Of a stretch of 64,000 nt of DNA, positions 43,801 to 52,991 are shown piece after piece. The position numbers and the translations under genes were made by a program. The notes under the pieces are model-generated. The model worked only from the letters and a program-made list of their open reading frames with translations. It was not told where the DNA came from and searched no databases. Source of the stretch: Akkermansiaceae bacterium UBA2381 (lineage in GTDB: Bacteria > Verrucomicrobiota > Verrucomicrobiia > Verrucomicrobiales > DEV007); assembly GCA_002344215.1 (NCBI GenBank), contig DDSV01000051.1, forward strand, positions 126,023-190,022. The letters are read 5' to 3'. Every line of letters starts with the position of its first letter. Positions within the stretch are counted from its first letter, which is position 1.

Positions 43801-43976
43801 TTCCCCCCGGCATCATCAATCGCCAGAGTGACAAATCCGGCTTTAACCAGCGAGAATCTCACCTCGCTGCCTTCGCCGGATGCCGGAGCGGCCTGGACAG
43901 CCAGGATGGAAACCAGGGCGAGACCGCTCAAAAACAGGGAGGCAATCCGGAGTCTTAGGGAATTGCCATGGTGCAT
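40833..43976 (-). CDS. Large secreted protein: FlgD-like, propeller, CBM9-like
   Basis: I start at ATG 43976 (1047 residues); a longer frame to 44045 adds a hydrophilic leader. A signal segment (LFLSGLALVSILAVQAAPA) precedes a FlgD/Ig-like domain (residues about 40-110: VTLAIDDAGGKRVRNLIGQ). Then comes a long propeller, with NHL-like blades (GLTVSSQGNILVSD, ALAVDGKDQVWIGED). Residues about 470-640 form a second propeller part. The C-terminal approximately 200 residues resemble CBM9-like domains (DFRISTAEGANRSRTT, VRYRFVVPDTRPDANSTF, WHLTAFLPWTALGLD). It is probably a secreted or surface carbohydrate-binding protein. Confidence 0.75.
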   Translation of the reverse strand: MHHGNSLRLRIASLFLSGLALVSILAVQAAPASGEGSEVRFSLVKAGFVTLAIDDAGGKRVRNLIGQTWLEAGPQVIPWDGLDDAGEPVLPGNYRWKGLFHDGVTSEFAGTFNAPGTPPWLTAEISSQRYVRESGAGGWLSDHGRPNSAYSDGEHIYFGSSVAEAGHSIMELDQEGRKRWGTLWLGLSGADAIFRKDDVLYVAGEKGWMKDALAVHRLNAVTYKLVSNPPGSEVPATDVAFIKVKSDQFADIKGMVVTGKYVILSLGDKNRLALFEVVTGKYLRDVPLPGAGAITRPEGESLLAISGTTVVRVNVETGATQIVVGGGLSEPAGLTVSSQGNILVSDVAKAEQRVKIFSPDGAPLKAIGKPGGHREGVFDPGLLNNPRALAVDGKDQVWIGEDSFLPKRISVWTMDGRLLNSWTGPPDYGGGGTLDPRGASRGFYNGMAFTVAPWPEASQLRAILFNPRDHEDLPYPQDQADKGLPQAPVYHGERLYLLNDQGYGVKKNLIGEVVDDKLVPRAVFGSLNILREGWKERHPEFIASLPAEIKKDLGAFLWQDVNGDGKAEPAEVQIKPEWKYGAMWAMRSWPTLNLYARSGDGQTIMEVAPESGKDQLSYQLENAKSIPLPTGLRGVTALSPDLEGNLLINTGEYKEQGDPTNMFYSVAPDGRINWTYPNPYPANWHNSPRLKSGQIQHTLNVEGIVPLGGDRGSVFQLNGNKGVRFLLTTDGLFVTQLFADMRSTPTLSSVQNVSRGLRLDTYSLGDECFFGWFGKCGDAGIFQVLGKDSSNVMRVRGLETLQRLTGGDLRLDKAAEKQLESEKVSAPVEAIQIAALAEGWEEARQYPLLEADPSADFAIGYVSKGMTLSVTVKNSPPFANSGDDPKTLFKSGSAVDFRISTAEGANRSRTTPVAGDMRFLFSRWRGKPVAVRYRFVVPDTRPDANSTFSSPTGTAEVDEVSVVEEANVKIEEIPDGWHLTAFLPWTALGLDESPQRNLLGDVGLILADPEGTRAVARHYYFDRGSQVVSDLPSEVRVDPSQWGEIEF

Positions 43977-44327
43977 AATCCAGGGGGAATCGTGGGGGTG
44001 ATGTTCTCGCGCGGGTCGTTTGACGAGTCGGCTTCTTTCGGGCACCAGGAATGTTTGTTAGGAACTCCCTGTTTCATTCCGTCGACTCAATTCCAGTTCG
44101 GCTGTCTGAGTCAACGAATTTCCGCAGGGAAAGGGGTCATACAAAGAGATGAGTCATGCGACAACCCGTGACAGAGTATCGTGGAACAGCGGGAAGCGAA
44201 TTGGCTTCAGTCGAGATAGGCCGCCTGACCGCGGGGAAGTTCGTTAACGGGAACACTTCCAGCCCGGTCCGTTTCCCCGCCACGACCGCCGCTTGACAGT
44301 TTCACGCCGGAACGGCAGCATCAGGAC

Positions 44328-45662
44328 ATGACCCGCCCCATGCCCCTGGTTCTGTCCTCCTGCGCCTTCACCCTCGCCAGCCTCGTCCTCTCTTTCTCCC
44401 TCTCCGCCGCCGACAACTGGCCGGACTACCGCGGCCCCAGCCAGGATGGCCACGCGGGCACGGCCGGGTTGCCCCTGAAGTGGAGTGAAACCGAGAACGT
44501 GAAATGGAAGACGGAGATTCCCCTCCTCGGCCTCTCCTCGCCCATCGTCATGGACAATCAGGTCTGGCTTACCACCGCGACGGAGGATGGCCACGACTTC
44601 TACGTTCTCTGCCTCGACGCCACCACCGGAGAGATCCTCGCCAATGAGAAGCTCTTCCACAGCGATGATCCCCAAACCATGGGCAACGGAGCGGCGGACA
44701 ACAGCTACGCCACCCCCTCGGCGGTCATCGAAGCCGGACGTGTCTATGTGCACTACGGCCATTTCGGAACTGCCTGTCTCGACACGGCCACCCGCAAGGT
44801 TCTCTGGAAGCGCGACGACCTGAAGTGCTACCACTACCGGGGCGCTTCCTCCTCGCCCGTGCTCTTCGAAAACCTCCTCATCCTCACCTTCGACGGAGCG
44901 GATCTCCAGTATGTCGTCGGCCTCGACAAGAGCACCGGAGAAACCGTCTGGAAGACCGACCGCTCCGCCGTCTGGAACGACGAACACATCGAGAAGGAAA
45001 TGGTGAAGGAAGGCGACTGGCGCAAGGCCCACGGAACTCCCTTGATCGTCACGATAGCCGGCAAACCCGTCATGTGCAGCGTCGGAGCGAAGGCCGCCTA
45101 CGGCTACGATCCCCGCACCGGCAAGGAACTCTGGCGGGTCGATCATCCCGCCTACTCCGCCGCGGCCCGGCCCGTCTATCACGACGGACGTTTCATCGTC
45201 GTCACCGGCTTCAGCCAGGGCGCCGAGATGATTTCGATCAAGGCCGGCGGCAGCGGAGTCATCACCGATACCCACGTTGAGTGGCGCATCGAAAAGTCCT
45301 TCCCCAAATACTCCTCCCCCATCGTTGTCGACGACCTCGTCTACTTCGCGATGGATGACAGCTTCGTTCTTTGCGTCGAGGCGAAGACGGGCAAGGAAGT
45401 CTGGCGGGGACGCCTCACCGGCAAGTTCCGAGCCTGTCCCATCTACGCGGATGGGAAGCTCTTCTTCTTCAGCCTCGAAGGCGAGACCACCGTGATCGAA
45501 CCCGGACGTGAATTCAAGGTCCTCGCGACCAACCGCCTCGCCGACAACGCCCCGCTCGATGATCCCCGTCGTGGTCCCGGGTTCATGGCCTCACCCGCGG
45601 TGGTGGGCAAGGCGATGTTCCTGCGGACGCGGCATCACCTTTACCGGGTGGAGGGGGAGTAG
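44328..45662 (+). CDS. PQQ-like beta-propeller protein, secreted
   Basis: The 444-residue product (or 440 from ATG 44340) has a signal peptide (MPLVLSSCAFTLASLVLSFSLSAA). The mature start DNWPDYRGPSQDGHA is a signature of PQQ-type propellers in this phylum. Repeats such as VLCLDATTGEILANEK, VVGLDKSTGETVWKTDR and YGYDPRTGKELWRVDHP are PQQ/BamB-style blades. There are no obvious PQQ-ligand residues (no disulfide pair or Lys/Arg set), so quinone binding is doubtful. Role: probably a periplasmic scaffold or a sensor-like propeller. The minus-strand gene at 45774 is convergent. Confidence 0.85.
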   Translation: MTRPMPLVLSSCAFTLASLVLSFSLSAADNWPDYRGPSQDGHAGTAGLPLKWSETENVKWKTEIPLLGLSSPIVMDNQVWLTTATEDGHDFYVLCLDATTGEILANEKLFHSDDPQTMGNGAADNSYATPSAVIEAGRVYVHYGHFGTACLDTATRKVLWKRDDLKCYHYRGASSSPVLFENLLILTFDGADLQYVVGLDKSTGETVWKTDRSAVWNDEHIEKEMVKEGDWRKAHGTPLIVTIAGKPVMCSVGAKAAYGYDPRTGKELWRVDHPAYSAAARPVYHDGRFIVVTGFSQGAEMISIKAGGSGVITDTHVEWRIEKSFPKYSSPIVVDDLVYFAMDDSFVLCVEAKTGKEVWRGRLTGKFRACPIYADGKLFFFSLEGETTVIEPGREFKVLATNRLADNAPLDDPRRGPGFMASPAVVGKAMFLRTRHHLYRVEGE

Positions 45663-45773
45663 GGTTGTGGTGTTTTAAGGACAGGCGACCATTCGAAACA
45701 GGGGTTCCGATCAAGGGTGAACCCAATTCGACTCGACCAGGAAAGGTCGCATGCCGCCCTCTTAAAAGAAGCT

Positions 45774-46841
45774 CTAGAATGACGTCCGGACGCCGACACT
45801 GAAACCGTGCAAGAGCATCTCGTCGCGGAAGACATTGGTGCGGAGCAGGCTTGGGTTCAGCAGGCTTCCGCTTGCGGCGGAGCCGGCCATCGCGATGTCA
45901 TCCATCCACAAAAGATGATACCCCGCCGTCAATTCTGTCCGGTCCGTCAGCCTGTAGCCCACCGTCAGGCCCAGTTCCGCCGCATAGCTGGTTTCATTGA
46001 CCCGCCCGCTTTGAAACGCACCGATAGGGTTGTTGCCCGAGAACTCCCGGATCCCGGCGTTTGAATCGTTGCTGTAGACCCCGACCTTGCCGGAAAGGTC
46101 CAGTTTGAGCGGTCCGGATCCGTCGATCAGGGCCATCTGCGCGCCGATCTGCGCCCCGAGCAGGGAGTTCTCGGCCTCATAAAGGCCGGAGGCCACGTTG
46201 GCGTTGATTACCGTCCGCAGCGTGTCGTCAATGTCAAACCCGCGCATGCCCGCCAGGACCGTGACTCGGTCGTTGTAGCTGTGCTTCCAGTTGATCTCGC
46301 CGCTGGCGAAGGTGGTGTCATACTCAGACGTCGCCGTCGTGCCACCGGGCCCGGTGAAGCCGACACCGATAAAGTTGCCGGGCGTGACGGTGATATTTCC
46401 CGCCTCCATTTCGGAATACATCAGCCGGGCTTCGATCACCTCATCCCCGAGGACGGTAAAACCAAAGGAAGCGTCGACACCGGCACTGAGGCCAAAGTCG
46501 AAGTCGTCTCCCGTCAGAAACGGTGTGCCAGCCGGGTTTGCCGCGATGATGGCCCCGGTGTTCGAAAGATCGCGGCTCAGTCCCAGCGCCGAAACGCTGA
46601 AATACCGTAAGGGCTCGGCGGCCGTCCCGGCCTCTACAACCGGCACCTTGTCGTCGTCCCCTGCCTGCACCACGCCGGTGATTCCGACAGCGGCCGCCAG
46701 GATCGCCGCCGCACGCAAGGTCCGTTTCCTGTCCGCCTCCAGAGTTGGGCGCGACTGCGGTAAGACCTCGCCCCGGGACAGCCTGGCCCGAAAATCGTTA
46801 ACCCGTTGAACCAGACAATTGCTAGAAAATTCCTTTTTCAT
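45774..46841 (-). CDS. Outer-membrane beta-barrel, BBP7-like
   Basis: The 355-residue product has an extended leader: an N-terminal polar stretch (about 40 residues) and then a signal segment (RAAAILAAAVGITGVVQAG). The mature chain has regular beta strands (EARLMYSEMEAGNITV, INWKHSYNDRVTVLAGMRGFDID) and the BBP7-like strand pair GYRLTDRTELTAGYHLLWMDDIAMAG near the end. It finishes with GFSVGVRTSF, an outer-membrane barrel C-terminus. The BBP7 family is frequent in Planctomycetes and Verrucomicrobia. Likely role: outer-membrane porin or adhesion-type barrel. It is preceded by an AT-rich leader region with a 12-bp direct repeat. Confidence 0.8.
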   Translation of the reverse strand: MKKEFSSNCLVQRVNDFRARLSRGEVLPQSRPTLEADRKRTLRAAAILAAAVGITGVVQAGDDDKVPVVEAGTAAEPLRYFSVSALGLSRDLSNTGAIIAANPAGTPFLTGDDFDFGLSAGVDASFGFTVLGDEVIEARLMYSEMEAGNITVTPGNFIGVGFTGPGGTTATSEYDTTFASGEINWKHSYNDRVTVLAGMRGFDIDDTLRTVINANVASGLYEAENSLLGAQIGAQMALIDGSGPLKLDLSGKVGVYSNDSNAGIREFSGNNPIGAFQSGRVNETSYAAELGLTVGYRLTDRTELTAGYHLLWMDDIAMAGSAASGSLLNPSLLRTNVFRDEMLLHGFSVGVRTSF

Positions 46842-46912
46842 CGTTCGGCTCCTATCCCGCGAAGGTCCGCGTAAATGGTTAATAAAAATTAAATATCAAT
46901 AAATAAGGAAGA

Positions 46913-46936
46913 AAATAGAAAAGTAAATAGAAAAGT
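46913..46936. repeat. 12-bp tandem direct repeat in AT-rich leader
   Basis: The unit aaatagaaaagt occurs twice in tandem, within an AT-rich stretch (about 46876-46940) upstream of the BBP7-like gene. AT-rich leader DNA of this kind may contain a promoter or UP element on the minus strand, but no convincing -35/-10 pair is clear. Confidence 0.55.
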
Positions 46937-47092
46937 GATAACCACCACACGGGATTTCTGACAGGGTCAGTCAGGAATGTCGCATGCCCCGCCTTTTCCC
47001 GCAGGGGAACTGGTTGGTATAGAGCGCCTTCGCTCAGGTGGCTGATCCTGGGCAAACGGCACTACGTTGTAATGCCTCATTGGGCCCACCGG

Positions 47093-50000
47093 CTACTTCC
47101 CGGCCGCCTTGGCAGCGTCGTAGGCCTTCCAGAACTCCTCGGCTGTTTGCGCGGGATGATTCGTCTCGAAATTCCAGGCGGAGGAAAGGTAGCGCAGGTT
47201 CGGCAAGGTGCGAAGCCGCTCGAGGTTCGCCACCTTGTCTTCGGGCAGATTGATCTCTTCCAGGCTGGGGATGTCCGCCAGGATGCCGACATCGTTGACC
47301 TCGGCTCCGGGTATTTGCAGGACAACCAGCGGCATGCCGCGCAAGGGCTCCAAATCGCTCACGAGCGTGTGGGCCAAGTTCAATTGGCGCAGGGGCATCC
47401 CGCGCAGCGGTTCGATGTTTCGCACCTTCAATTTTGTGAGGTTCAGCTCCTGCAGGGGCATGCCGCGCAGAGGATCAAGATCTACCACATCGGTGCCACT
47501 AAGGATGAGTCGCCTGACCGGCAAGCCGCGCAGCGGGGCGAGGTCTTTGATCGGGGTGTCTCTCAAGTTTAGGTGGAGCTGATGATCGGCATCGGCACTG
47601 ATCCGCCAGATGGGCAGGTCCCGCAGCCCTGCGCTGGCCAGCGCGGCGCGGGCGGCTTTGATTTCCGGAACCTCCGGCCCGTAAATGGCCAGGAACTCGC
47701 GGGTTGGCAGCCAGACATCCTTGCCCTGCCCCTTGTGCCACTCCACCTGCTGAAGTTTGGGCAGGGTGGTGAGGAAGGCGAGGTCGCTGATGGCACTGGG
47801 GAGACTGATCCTTTCCAGCGTAGGGGAGTGGTGGATCGGGGAGAAGTCAGGCACCACGTCGCCATCGCTATGCATGAGTAATTCCTTCAAAGGCAGACCG
47901 CGCAGCGGACTGAGGTCGATCATGGGGAGGTGAGTGGCATTGAGCTTCTCCAGGGGTAGTCCAGCCAGTGGTTTCAGGTCACTCAATCTCTTGTTGTTTC
48001 CCAGACTGAGCTCCTTCAGAGGCATCCCGACGAGCGGGGAGAGGTCGGCCACATCGGTGCCGTGCAACTCCAGCTTTTGCAGGGACATGCCACGCAGCGG
48101 GGAGAGATCGGAGACGCGGGTATAGCTCAGCCGCAGCACCTCCAGCGGCAGCCCAACGAGTGGCCGGAGGTCGGTCACGGAGGTCGAATTGAGCCCCAAA
48201 TCCGTGATGGGAAGGTCCCGCAGAACGTTCAGATCTCCCAGTTGGAGACCGTCGAGACCCACCCGGTAGCCGCGGCCGTAGGGTTGGATGCGGTTATTCG
48301 TCCATCCCGGCTGCGTTGCATAGGAGGCCAGCCGCGCACGGATCGTGGCCTCCGCCGTTTGCTTGTCACGATTGAGCAGCTTGGCCAGAGGCGCGGCCTC
48401 CAGATCGCGCTGCTGGGAGATGAGGGCATCGAGCAATTTACCCTGAAGAGGTAGGGACAGCTCGGTCGCGCCGCCTTTCTCCGCGACTAGCTTTTCACAG
48501 AGCTCAAGGTTCGTCTTCGCCGCCTGATCCTCGGGGCGGAGGGCCAGCACCTGCCGGTAGACCACCGCCGCCTCGGTCAGATGCTGCGTGGACTGGAGCA
48601 GGTGCGCGCGGGTGAGCTGGTAGTCCGCACTCTCCGGCGCGAGCTTGATGGCGTAGCCGATCTTGGCCAGGGCGTCGTCGAGCTTGCCCTCGGCGACGAG
48701 GGCGCGAGCCTGGGCCTCAAACGTCGGTGCGGTGCCGCGCAGTTCCTCCAGGGTCTGCTCGGCGCGCCTGCCCTCGATGAAGGCCTGCGTGCCAAAGATG
48801 GCCCCGACGAGCAACACCGCCGCAGAGCCGATCGCGGCGGCCTTGTTGCGTTTGATAAGGAGCGTGAACTGCTTCCAGGCGCTAGCGTTCTCCGCCCTGG
48901 TGGCAAAACCGCCCTGATACGCGGCGAGGTCGGCCTGGAGGGCGGTGACGCTCAGGTAACGCTGCTGCGGCTGCGTGGCGAGCGCCTTGCGCACGACGGC
49001 CTTGAGCGAGTCCGGCACGCGCCCTCCGGGCAAATGGCGGAGGGTGGTGGAGTCGAGAGCCTTCGGGTGGGTGAAGCGGCCTGCCTGAACGCGATCCAAC
49101 ACCTCCGACAGGTTTTTGCCAGTGAAGGGCGGCTTGAGGGTGAGGATGTTGTAGAGGATGGCTCCGAGAGCGAAGATATCGCTGCGGCTATCCAGCATAT
49201 TGGGATCGCCCTCGATTTGCTCCGGGCTCATGAACTGCGGAGTGCCCATGATGGAGCCATCCATCGTGGCAAAGGTGTCCGACTGCTCGGCCCGGGCAGT
49301 GGTAACGGAAGTAGTGGACTGGGGGGAGACGGGCTTGGCGGGGCGATTCGTCTGGACGACGGGCAGCCGGTTTTGGATGAGCTTGGCCAGGCCCCAGTCC
49401 ATTAGGAGCACCTCACCAAACTCGCCGACCATGATGTTAGCGGGTTTGAGGTCACGATGGATGACGCTGTGGCTGTGTGCGAAGGCGAGGGCGTCACACA
49501 CTTTTTGGAACACCGTGAGGAGCGTCGGCAAGGTATAGCGGGCGAGCGCGTCCGGCTTTCCCTCGCTGAGGGCCTCGATCACGTCGTGGAGGTTGGTGCC
49601 CTTCACCAGCTTCATCGTGTAGTAGGGCTTGCCCTCGTCGTCGAGCGCGAGGTCGTGGACGGGAACGATGTTGGGGTGCTCGAGCTGGCCTGTTATCTGC
49701 GCCTCCTCGATGAACCTCATGCGACTGTCGGCATCCGCACCGCTGAGCATGACCTTCATGGCCACCTCCCGTCGAATCGCCGTCTGCCGCGCCCCCATGA
49801 CTGCGCCCATACCGCCCTCCGCGATGTGGCGCTCGATCTGGTAGCGCGAGGTGCCTGCGATTTCGGAGGGGATGTCGGTGGGAGCGGTGGAAGTGGCCGG
49901 GCCTGGTGCCGGAATGGTGACATCCGGGTCTGTGATGGCACCGGGAGCGCCTTCCACCTTCCGCTGCTGCACCAGGAGATCCGCCGTGCCGAGCGTGAAG

Positions 50001-50257
50001 GTCTGATTGGGGTGCAGCGACACGGACTGGCTGATGCGAGTGCCGTCAACGAAGACGCCATTCGTGCTGCCGAGGTCTTCCAGGAGCATGGCGCCCTCCT
50101 CACCGATGGTGAGACGCGCGTGATGGCGTGACACGGAAGCATCCGGAATCTGCACCGCGCAATTCTCCGCCTGACCCAGGGTGTGAACCCCCGGAGGCAG
50201 CTCTTTTTTTCCGGTAGGGAGCAAGCCTGCGCTCGCGTATATCTCCGTCAGGATCAT
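47093..50257 (-). CDS. FHA-Ser/Thr kinase-TPR-leucine-rich-repeat protein
   Basis: The 1054-residue protein has five parts. An FHA domain (residues about 22-95, with SVSRHHARL and LGSTNGVFVDG) binds phospho-Thr. A protein kinase domain covers about 138-450: AEGGMGAVMGARQ (Gly loop), Lys-168 in VAMKVM, HRDLKPANIM with Asp-269, and DWG at 287-289 in place of DFG. Activation-loop and P-loop ends (GTPQFMSPEQI) are normal. A membrane segment lies at about 473-495 and TPR-like repeats at about 510-610. A large LRR domain fills about 690-1030 (LxxL repeats such as LPITDLGLNSTSVTDLRPL). The LRR part should face the periplasm. It is a transmembrane signalling kinase, with sensing by LRR and control by FHA. 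It is single-gene and without obvious partners. Confidence 0.86.
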   Translation of the reverse strand: MILTEIYASAGLLPTGKKELPPGVHTLGQAENCAVQIPDASVSRHHARLTIGEEGAMLLEDLGSTNGVFVDGTRISQSVSLHPNQTFTLGTADLLVQQRKVEGAPGAITDPDVTIPAPGPATSTAPTDIPSEIAGTSRYQIERHIAEGGMGAVMGARQTAIRREVAMKVMLSGADADSRMRFIEEAQITGQLEHPNIVPVHDLALDDEGKPYYTMKLVKGTNLHDVIEALSEGKPDALARYTLPTLLTVFQKVCDALAFAHSHSVIHRDLKPANIMVGEFGEVLLMDWGLAKLIQNRLPVVQTNRPAKPVSPQSTTSVTTARAEQSDTFATMDGSIMGTPQFMSPEQIEGDPNMLDSRSDIFALGAILYNILTLKPPFTGKNLSEVLDRVQAGRFTHPKALDSTTLRHLPGGRVPDSLKAVVRKALATQPQQRYLSVTALQADLAAYQGGFATRAENASAWKQFTLLIKRNKAAAIGSAAVLLVGAIFGTQAFIEGRRAEQTLEELRGTAPTFEAQARALVAEGKLDDALAKIGYAIKLAPESADYQLTRAHLLQSTQHLTEAAVVYRQVLALRPEDQAAKTNLELCEKLVAEKGGATELSLPLQGKLLDALISQQRDLEAAPLAKLLNRDKQTAEATIRARLASYATQPGWTNNRIQPYGRGYRVGLDGLQLGDLNVLRDLPITDLGLNSTSVTDLRPLVGLPLEVLRLSYTRVSDLSPLRGMSLQKLELHGTDVADLSPLVGMPLKELSLGNNKRLSDLKPLAGLPLEKLNATHLPMIDLSPLRGLPLKELLMHSDGDVVPDFSPIHHSPTLERISLPSAISDLAFLTTLPKLQQVEWHKGQGKDVWLPTREFLAIYGPEVPEIKAARAALASAGLRDLPIWRISADADHQLHLNLRDTPIKDLAPLRGLPVRRLILSGTDVVDLDPLRGMPLQELNLTKLKVRNIEPLRGMPLRQLNLAHTLVSDLEPLRGMPLVVLQIPGAEVNDVGILADIPSLEEINLPEDKVANLERLRTLPNLRYLSSAWNFETNHPAQTAEEFWKAYDAAKAAGK

Positions 50258-50826
50258 GGCGCGTGAACTCAGGAGTGATACAAGAAAAGATGAAGCCCGG
50301 GGACGGCTTGACCCGATCCCGTCCTCACGGACGCAACCGCCTCTTCACCCGGGAGATAGAGGTCTGTCATGAATGGCACTCGATCGATCAGGGATGGCTT
50401 TCCCATCCCTCCTGCACCCGCCCCGCCGGAAGGCCCGGGATGAAGGGAGTTCGGCGGGAGAAAGGGGCTGAACCGGTTCATTCTCGCGAATCGTGGCCGA
50501 GATACGACCGGTGGTCAACCGTTTCGGGCGACGACTTCGCTGCTTTGTTAGCCGCTCATGGAAACTCACGAGGATCGGGTATGTCGAGGCAAACCCGTCC
50601 GTTTTTGTTTCGAAATCGGGCCCGAAATGCTTGCGGCGGGATCTCGCGCCCGGTGGTGCGCCATGAAGACAAATCTCCCGGCACAATCCGATTCTTCATT
50701 CGTGAAAATTCATGTTCATCCGTGGTCGGAATCAACTCCCGAAGAGTAAACCGGGCCACCGGGCTCCGACCGCGACCGATGCGCTTTCCGCTCGCCATTT
50801 CAGGCATGTCGATCCACCATTTCCAC
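50258..50826. other. Intergenic stretch
   Basis: No convincing gene is present. A hairpin agggatgg / ccatccct lies near 50391-50410. The stretch near 50690-50740 (gtgaaaattcatgttcatccgtggtcgg) resembles a low-level repeat seen in several bacteria, though I cannot confirm this here. The promoter of the kinase gene and of the acetyltransferase gene should lie here. Confidence 0.35.
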
Positions 50827-51678
50827 ATGATCACCTACCGTGAAGCGACCCGGGAGGAACTTGAGACCGCCGTGGAATGGGCCGCGGCGGAGGGTTGGAA
50901 TCCCGGGCTAGCGGATGCCTCGATTTTTTGGGACACCGACCCGGTCGGGTTTGTTTGCGCGGAACGCGCCGGCGAGGTCGTCGGCACCGGCTCCACTGTC
51001 GCCTACGGACGCGAGATCGGATTCATGGGATTCTTTATCGTGCGTCCCGATCTCCGGGGGCAGGGCATCGGGCGGGATTTCTGGATCTGGCGTCGCGACC
51101 GGCTTCGCGCCCGCCTCGGACCCGGCGCAGCCATCGGCATGGACGGAGTCTTCGCGATGCAGCCCTTCTACGCCCGCGGGGGATTTGTCTTCTCCCACCG
51201 CAACCTGCGTCTCTCCGGCACCGGGCAGGGTGGCGCCTCCGTCGATCCGGCGCTCGTCGAACTGGAGTCCCTTCCCTTCGAGCAGGTCGCTGCCTTCGAC
51301 CGGCACCATTTCGGATTTTCCCGCGAGGTCTTTCTCCGCCGCTGGATCCGCCCGGAGGGAGGGCTCGGTCTCGGCTTTCTCGACGGAGACCGGCTCCGTG
51401 GTATCGGTGTGGTTCGTCCCTGCCGGACCGGTTTCAAGATCGGACCCCTCTTCGCCGAAACGCCCGAAGTCGCCGATGCCCTCTTCGTCGCCCTCTCCGG
51501 CCACGCCGCGGGAGAGCCGCTCTTTCTCGACGTGCCGGAGGACCATCCCGCCGCGCTTGAACTCGGACGCCGCCACCAACTCACCGAGTCCTTCGGCTGC
51601 GCCCGGATGTACCACGGTCCGGCACCAGAACTGCCCTGGAACCAGATCTATGGGGTGACGAGCTTTGAGTTGGGGTGA
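50827..51678 (+). CDS. GNAT family N-acetyltransferase
   Basis: ATG 50827 gives 283 residues (MITYREATREELETAVEWAAAEGWNPGL); ATG 50806 is also possible. The acetyl-CoA-binding signature is FFIVRPDLRGQGIGRDFWIW (about residues 62-81), and the first strands (FVCAERAGEVVGTGSTVAYG) are typical. A second GNAT-like half follows (RRHQLTESFGCARMYHGP near the end). The double-GNAT arrangement is as in the YitH-type enzymes. Substrate is unknown. It has no visible operon partner. Any extension into the 50263 region is not supported. Confidence 0.82.
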   Translation: MITYREATREELETAVEWAAAEGWNPGLADASIFWDTDPVGFVCAERAGEVVGTGSTVAYGREIGFMGFFIVRPDLRGQGIGRDFWIWRRDRLRARLGPGAAIGMDGVFAMQPFYARGGFVFSHRNLRLSGTGQGGASVDPALVELESLPFEQVAAFDRHHFGFSREVFLRRWIRPEGGLGLGFLDGDRLRGIGVVRPCRTGFKIGPLFAETPEVADALFVALSGHAAGEPLFLDVPEDHPAALELGRRHQLTESFGCARMYHGPAPELPWNQIYGVTSFELG

Positions 51679-52073
51679 GGGAATGGGGGCTGAATTTGGA
51701 AGTTCAGGGGATAGACCATTTGTTCCCCCCCCTTGGACTGGGACGATCTGCATGTGCAACGCGATCTCAGGATAGCCCCGACAGGTTAAGGGCAGAGTCC
51801 GGCTCGTGTCGTGAGTTGATCCAGAATCCGGTAACCTTCCGGGCTGGCTTCCGATCCGCTGTGCCCTGATGATAGGGCCGGGGACAATCTACTAGGGAGA
51901 GTTCGACGGATCGGATGGCGCGACAGCCTAACTTGGCCGCTTATTCGGGGGGGGGACCTCCCGCGCCTTAAGAGGAATTCAAGATCGTGGAAGGGTGACT
52001 GTGTCAGTCCTTCGACTCATCGCGCTGGTTCGTAATCAACTCCTAACCTCTCCCCGGAAACGAGGGGCGAAAA
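51679..52073. other. Intergenic stretch
   Basis: No gene, repeat or RNA is recognised. A run of nine G's (around 51946-51955) is the only notable feature. It marks the left border of the acquired-looking region. Confidence 0.35.
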
Positions 52074-52688
52074 TCACATCCAAACATTCTTCGTCTTCAC
52101 TAGCCAATCTTTGCGGCTGGCAATCCCAACTTGTCCCCCATTGATGCGCTGCGTGATCTTCGTGATATCGTCCTGGTCGGCGAGAGCGTTGCAGCCTTTC
52201 TCCATCCATTCCTCGCAGGCGATTTTTAGACTATACTGCGGATCTATAGCTAATTCGGGATTGCCCACGAGATCGATGTTCAGGAGATTGCCAAATTTCG
52301 CATAGGACTCCTTACCAGTGCATTGGATAATTCCTCGCCCAATATACTTCCAGCCGTCCCCTTTCTTGTCGTTTCCCATGCGCCCGCCATAGACCTTGTT
52401 GGCAAGTTTTTCAGGATTGTGGGCGTAGGGTTTGGCATCCTTCTCGGCGGGGAAGCGCTTCGGCCAGACTTGGGTCATGCGCTTCGCGCTGTAGTTCATG
52501 TTCTCAATAAGAACGGTCAGCCCGCCTGTTTCGTGCAATGCCTGGGCCATGAAATGTGCTATTCGGAGCCTGTTATCGTTGATGCCGTATTCAGCAAAGA
52601 CTACGTCCGCGCTCTCAAATGTTTCGCGGTAAGAGGAGCGGGCATTTGGGGCGAGAAGGTTTAATTGATCAGACGTGAGGGGAATCAT
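52074..52688 (-). CDS. GH19-type chitinase/lysozyme, no signal peptide
   Basis: ATG 52688 gives 204 residues (MIPLTSDQLNLLAPNARSSY); a longer frame to 52727 is less likely. GH19 signatures are present: MAQALHETGG with the catalytic Glu, then GDGWKYIGRGIIQCTGKESYAKFG, a conserved loop. No signal peptide is seen. GH19 enzymes cut chitin or the glycan strands of peptidoglycan; in phages they act as endolysins. This gene belongs to a row of four wall-active, signal-less proteins. Confidence 0.83.
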   Translation of the reverse strand: MIPLTSDQLNLLAPNARSSYRETFESADVVFAEYGINDNRLRIAHFMAQALHETGGLTVLIENMNYSAKRMTQVWPKRFPAEKDAKPYAHNPEKLANKVYGGRMGNDKKGDGWKYIGRGIIQCTGKESYAKFGNLLNIDLVGNPELAIDPQYSLKIACEEWMEKGCNALADQDDITKITQRINGGQVGIASRKDWLVKTKNVWM

Positions 52689-52991
52689 GGGGATATTGCT
52701 GGGGTGTGGACTCGGGACGGCCATCAAACGTTTGGATCACGAATGCTTGCCTTGTTGACCGCCGTTCATGCTAAGCTCCGATTCTAGAATGACTGGCCAT
52801 CAAGGCAAGACAAACTACACGGATTTCAATTTCTTTGGACCTCCGCCAAGCGCTGCAGCCACTTATCATCGCCACGGGCGGAGCCTCCCCCGTGGAAGTA
52901 GGCAGGGACTGACAGTGCTTAGCGACCTTTCTGGCCCGGGATATCTGTGACCCCATCAGTTCCCCGTAAAGCTTGTAAATCATTCCCTGAC

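Noticed and set aside
44244..45275. Minus-strand open frame of 343 codons
   Set aside because: It is antisense to the PQQ-like propeller gene, which has a signal peptide and repeat blades.
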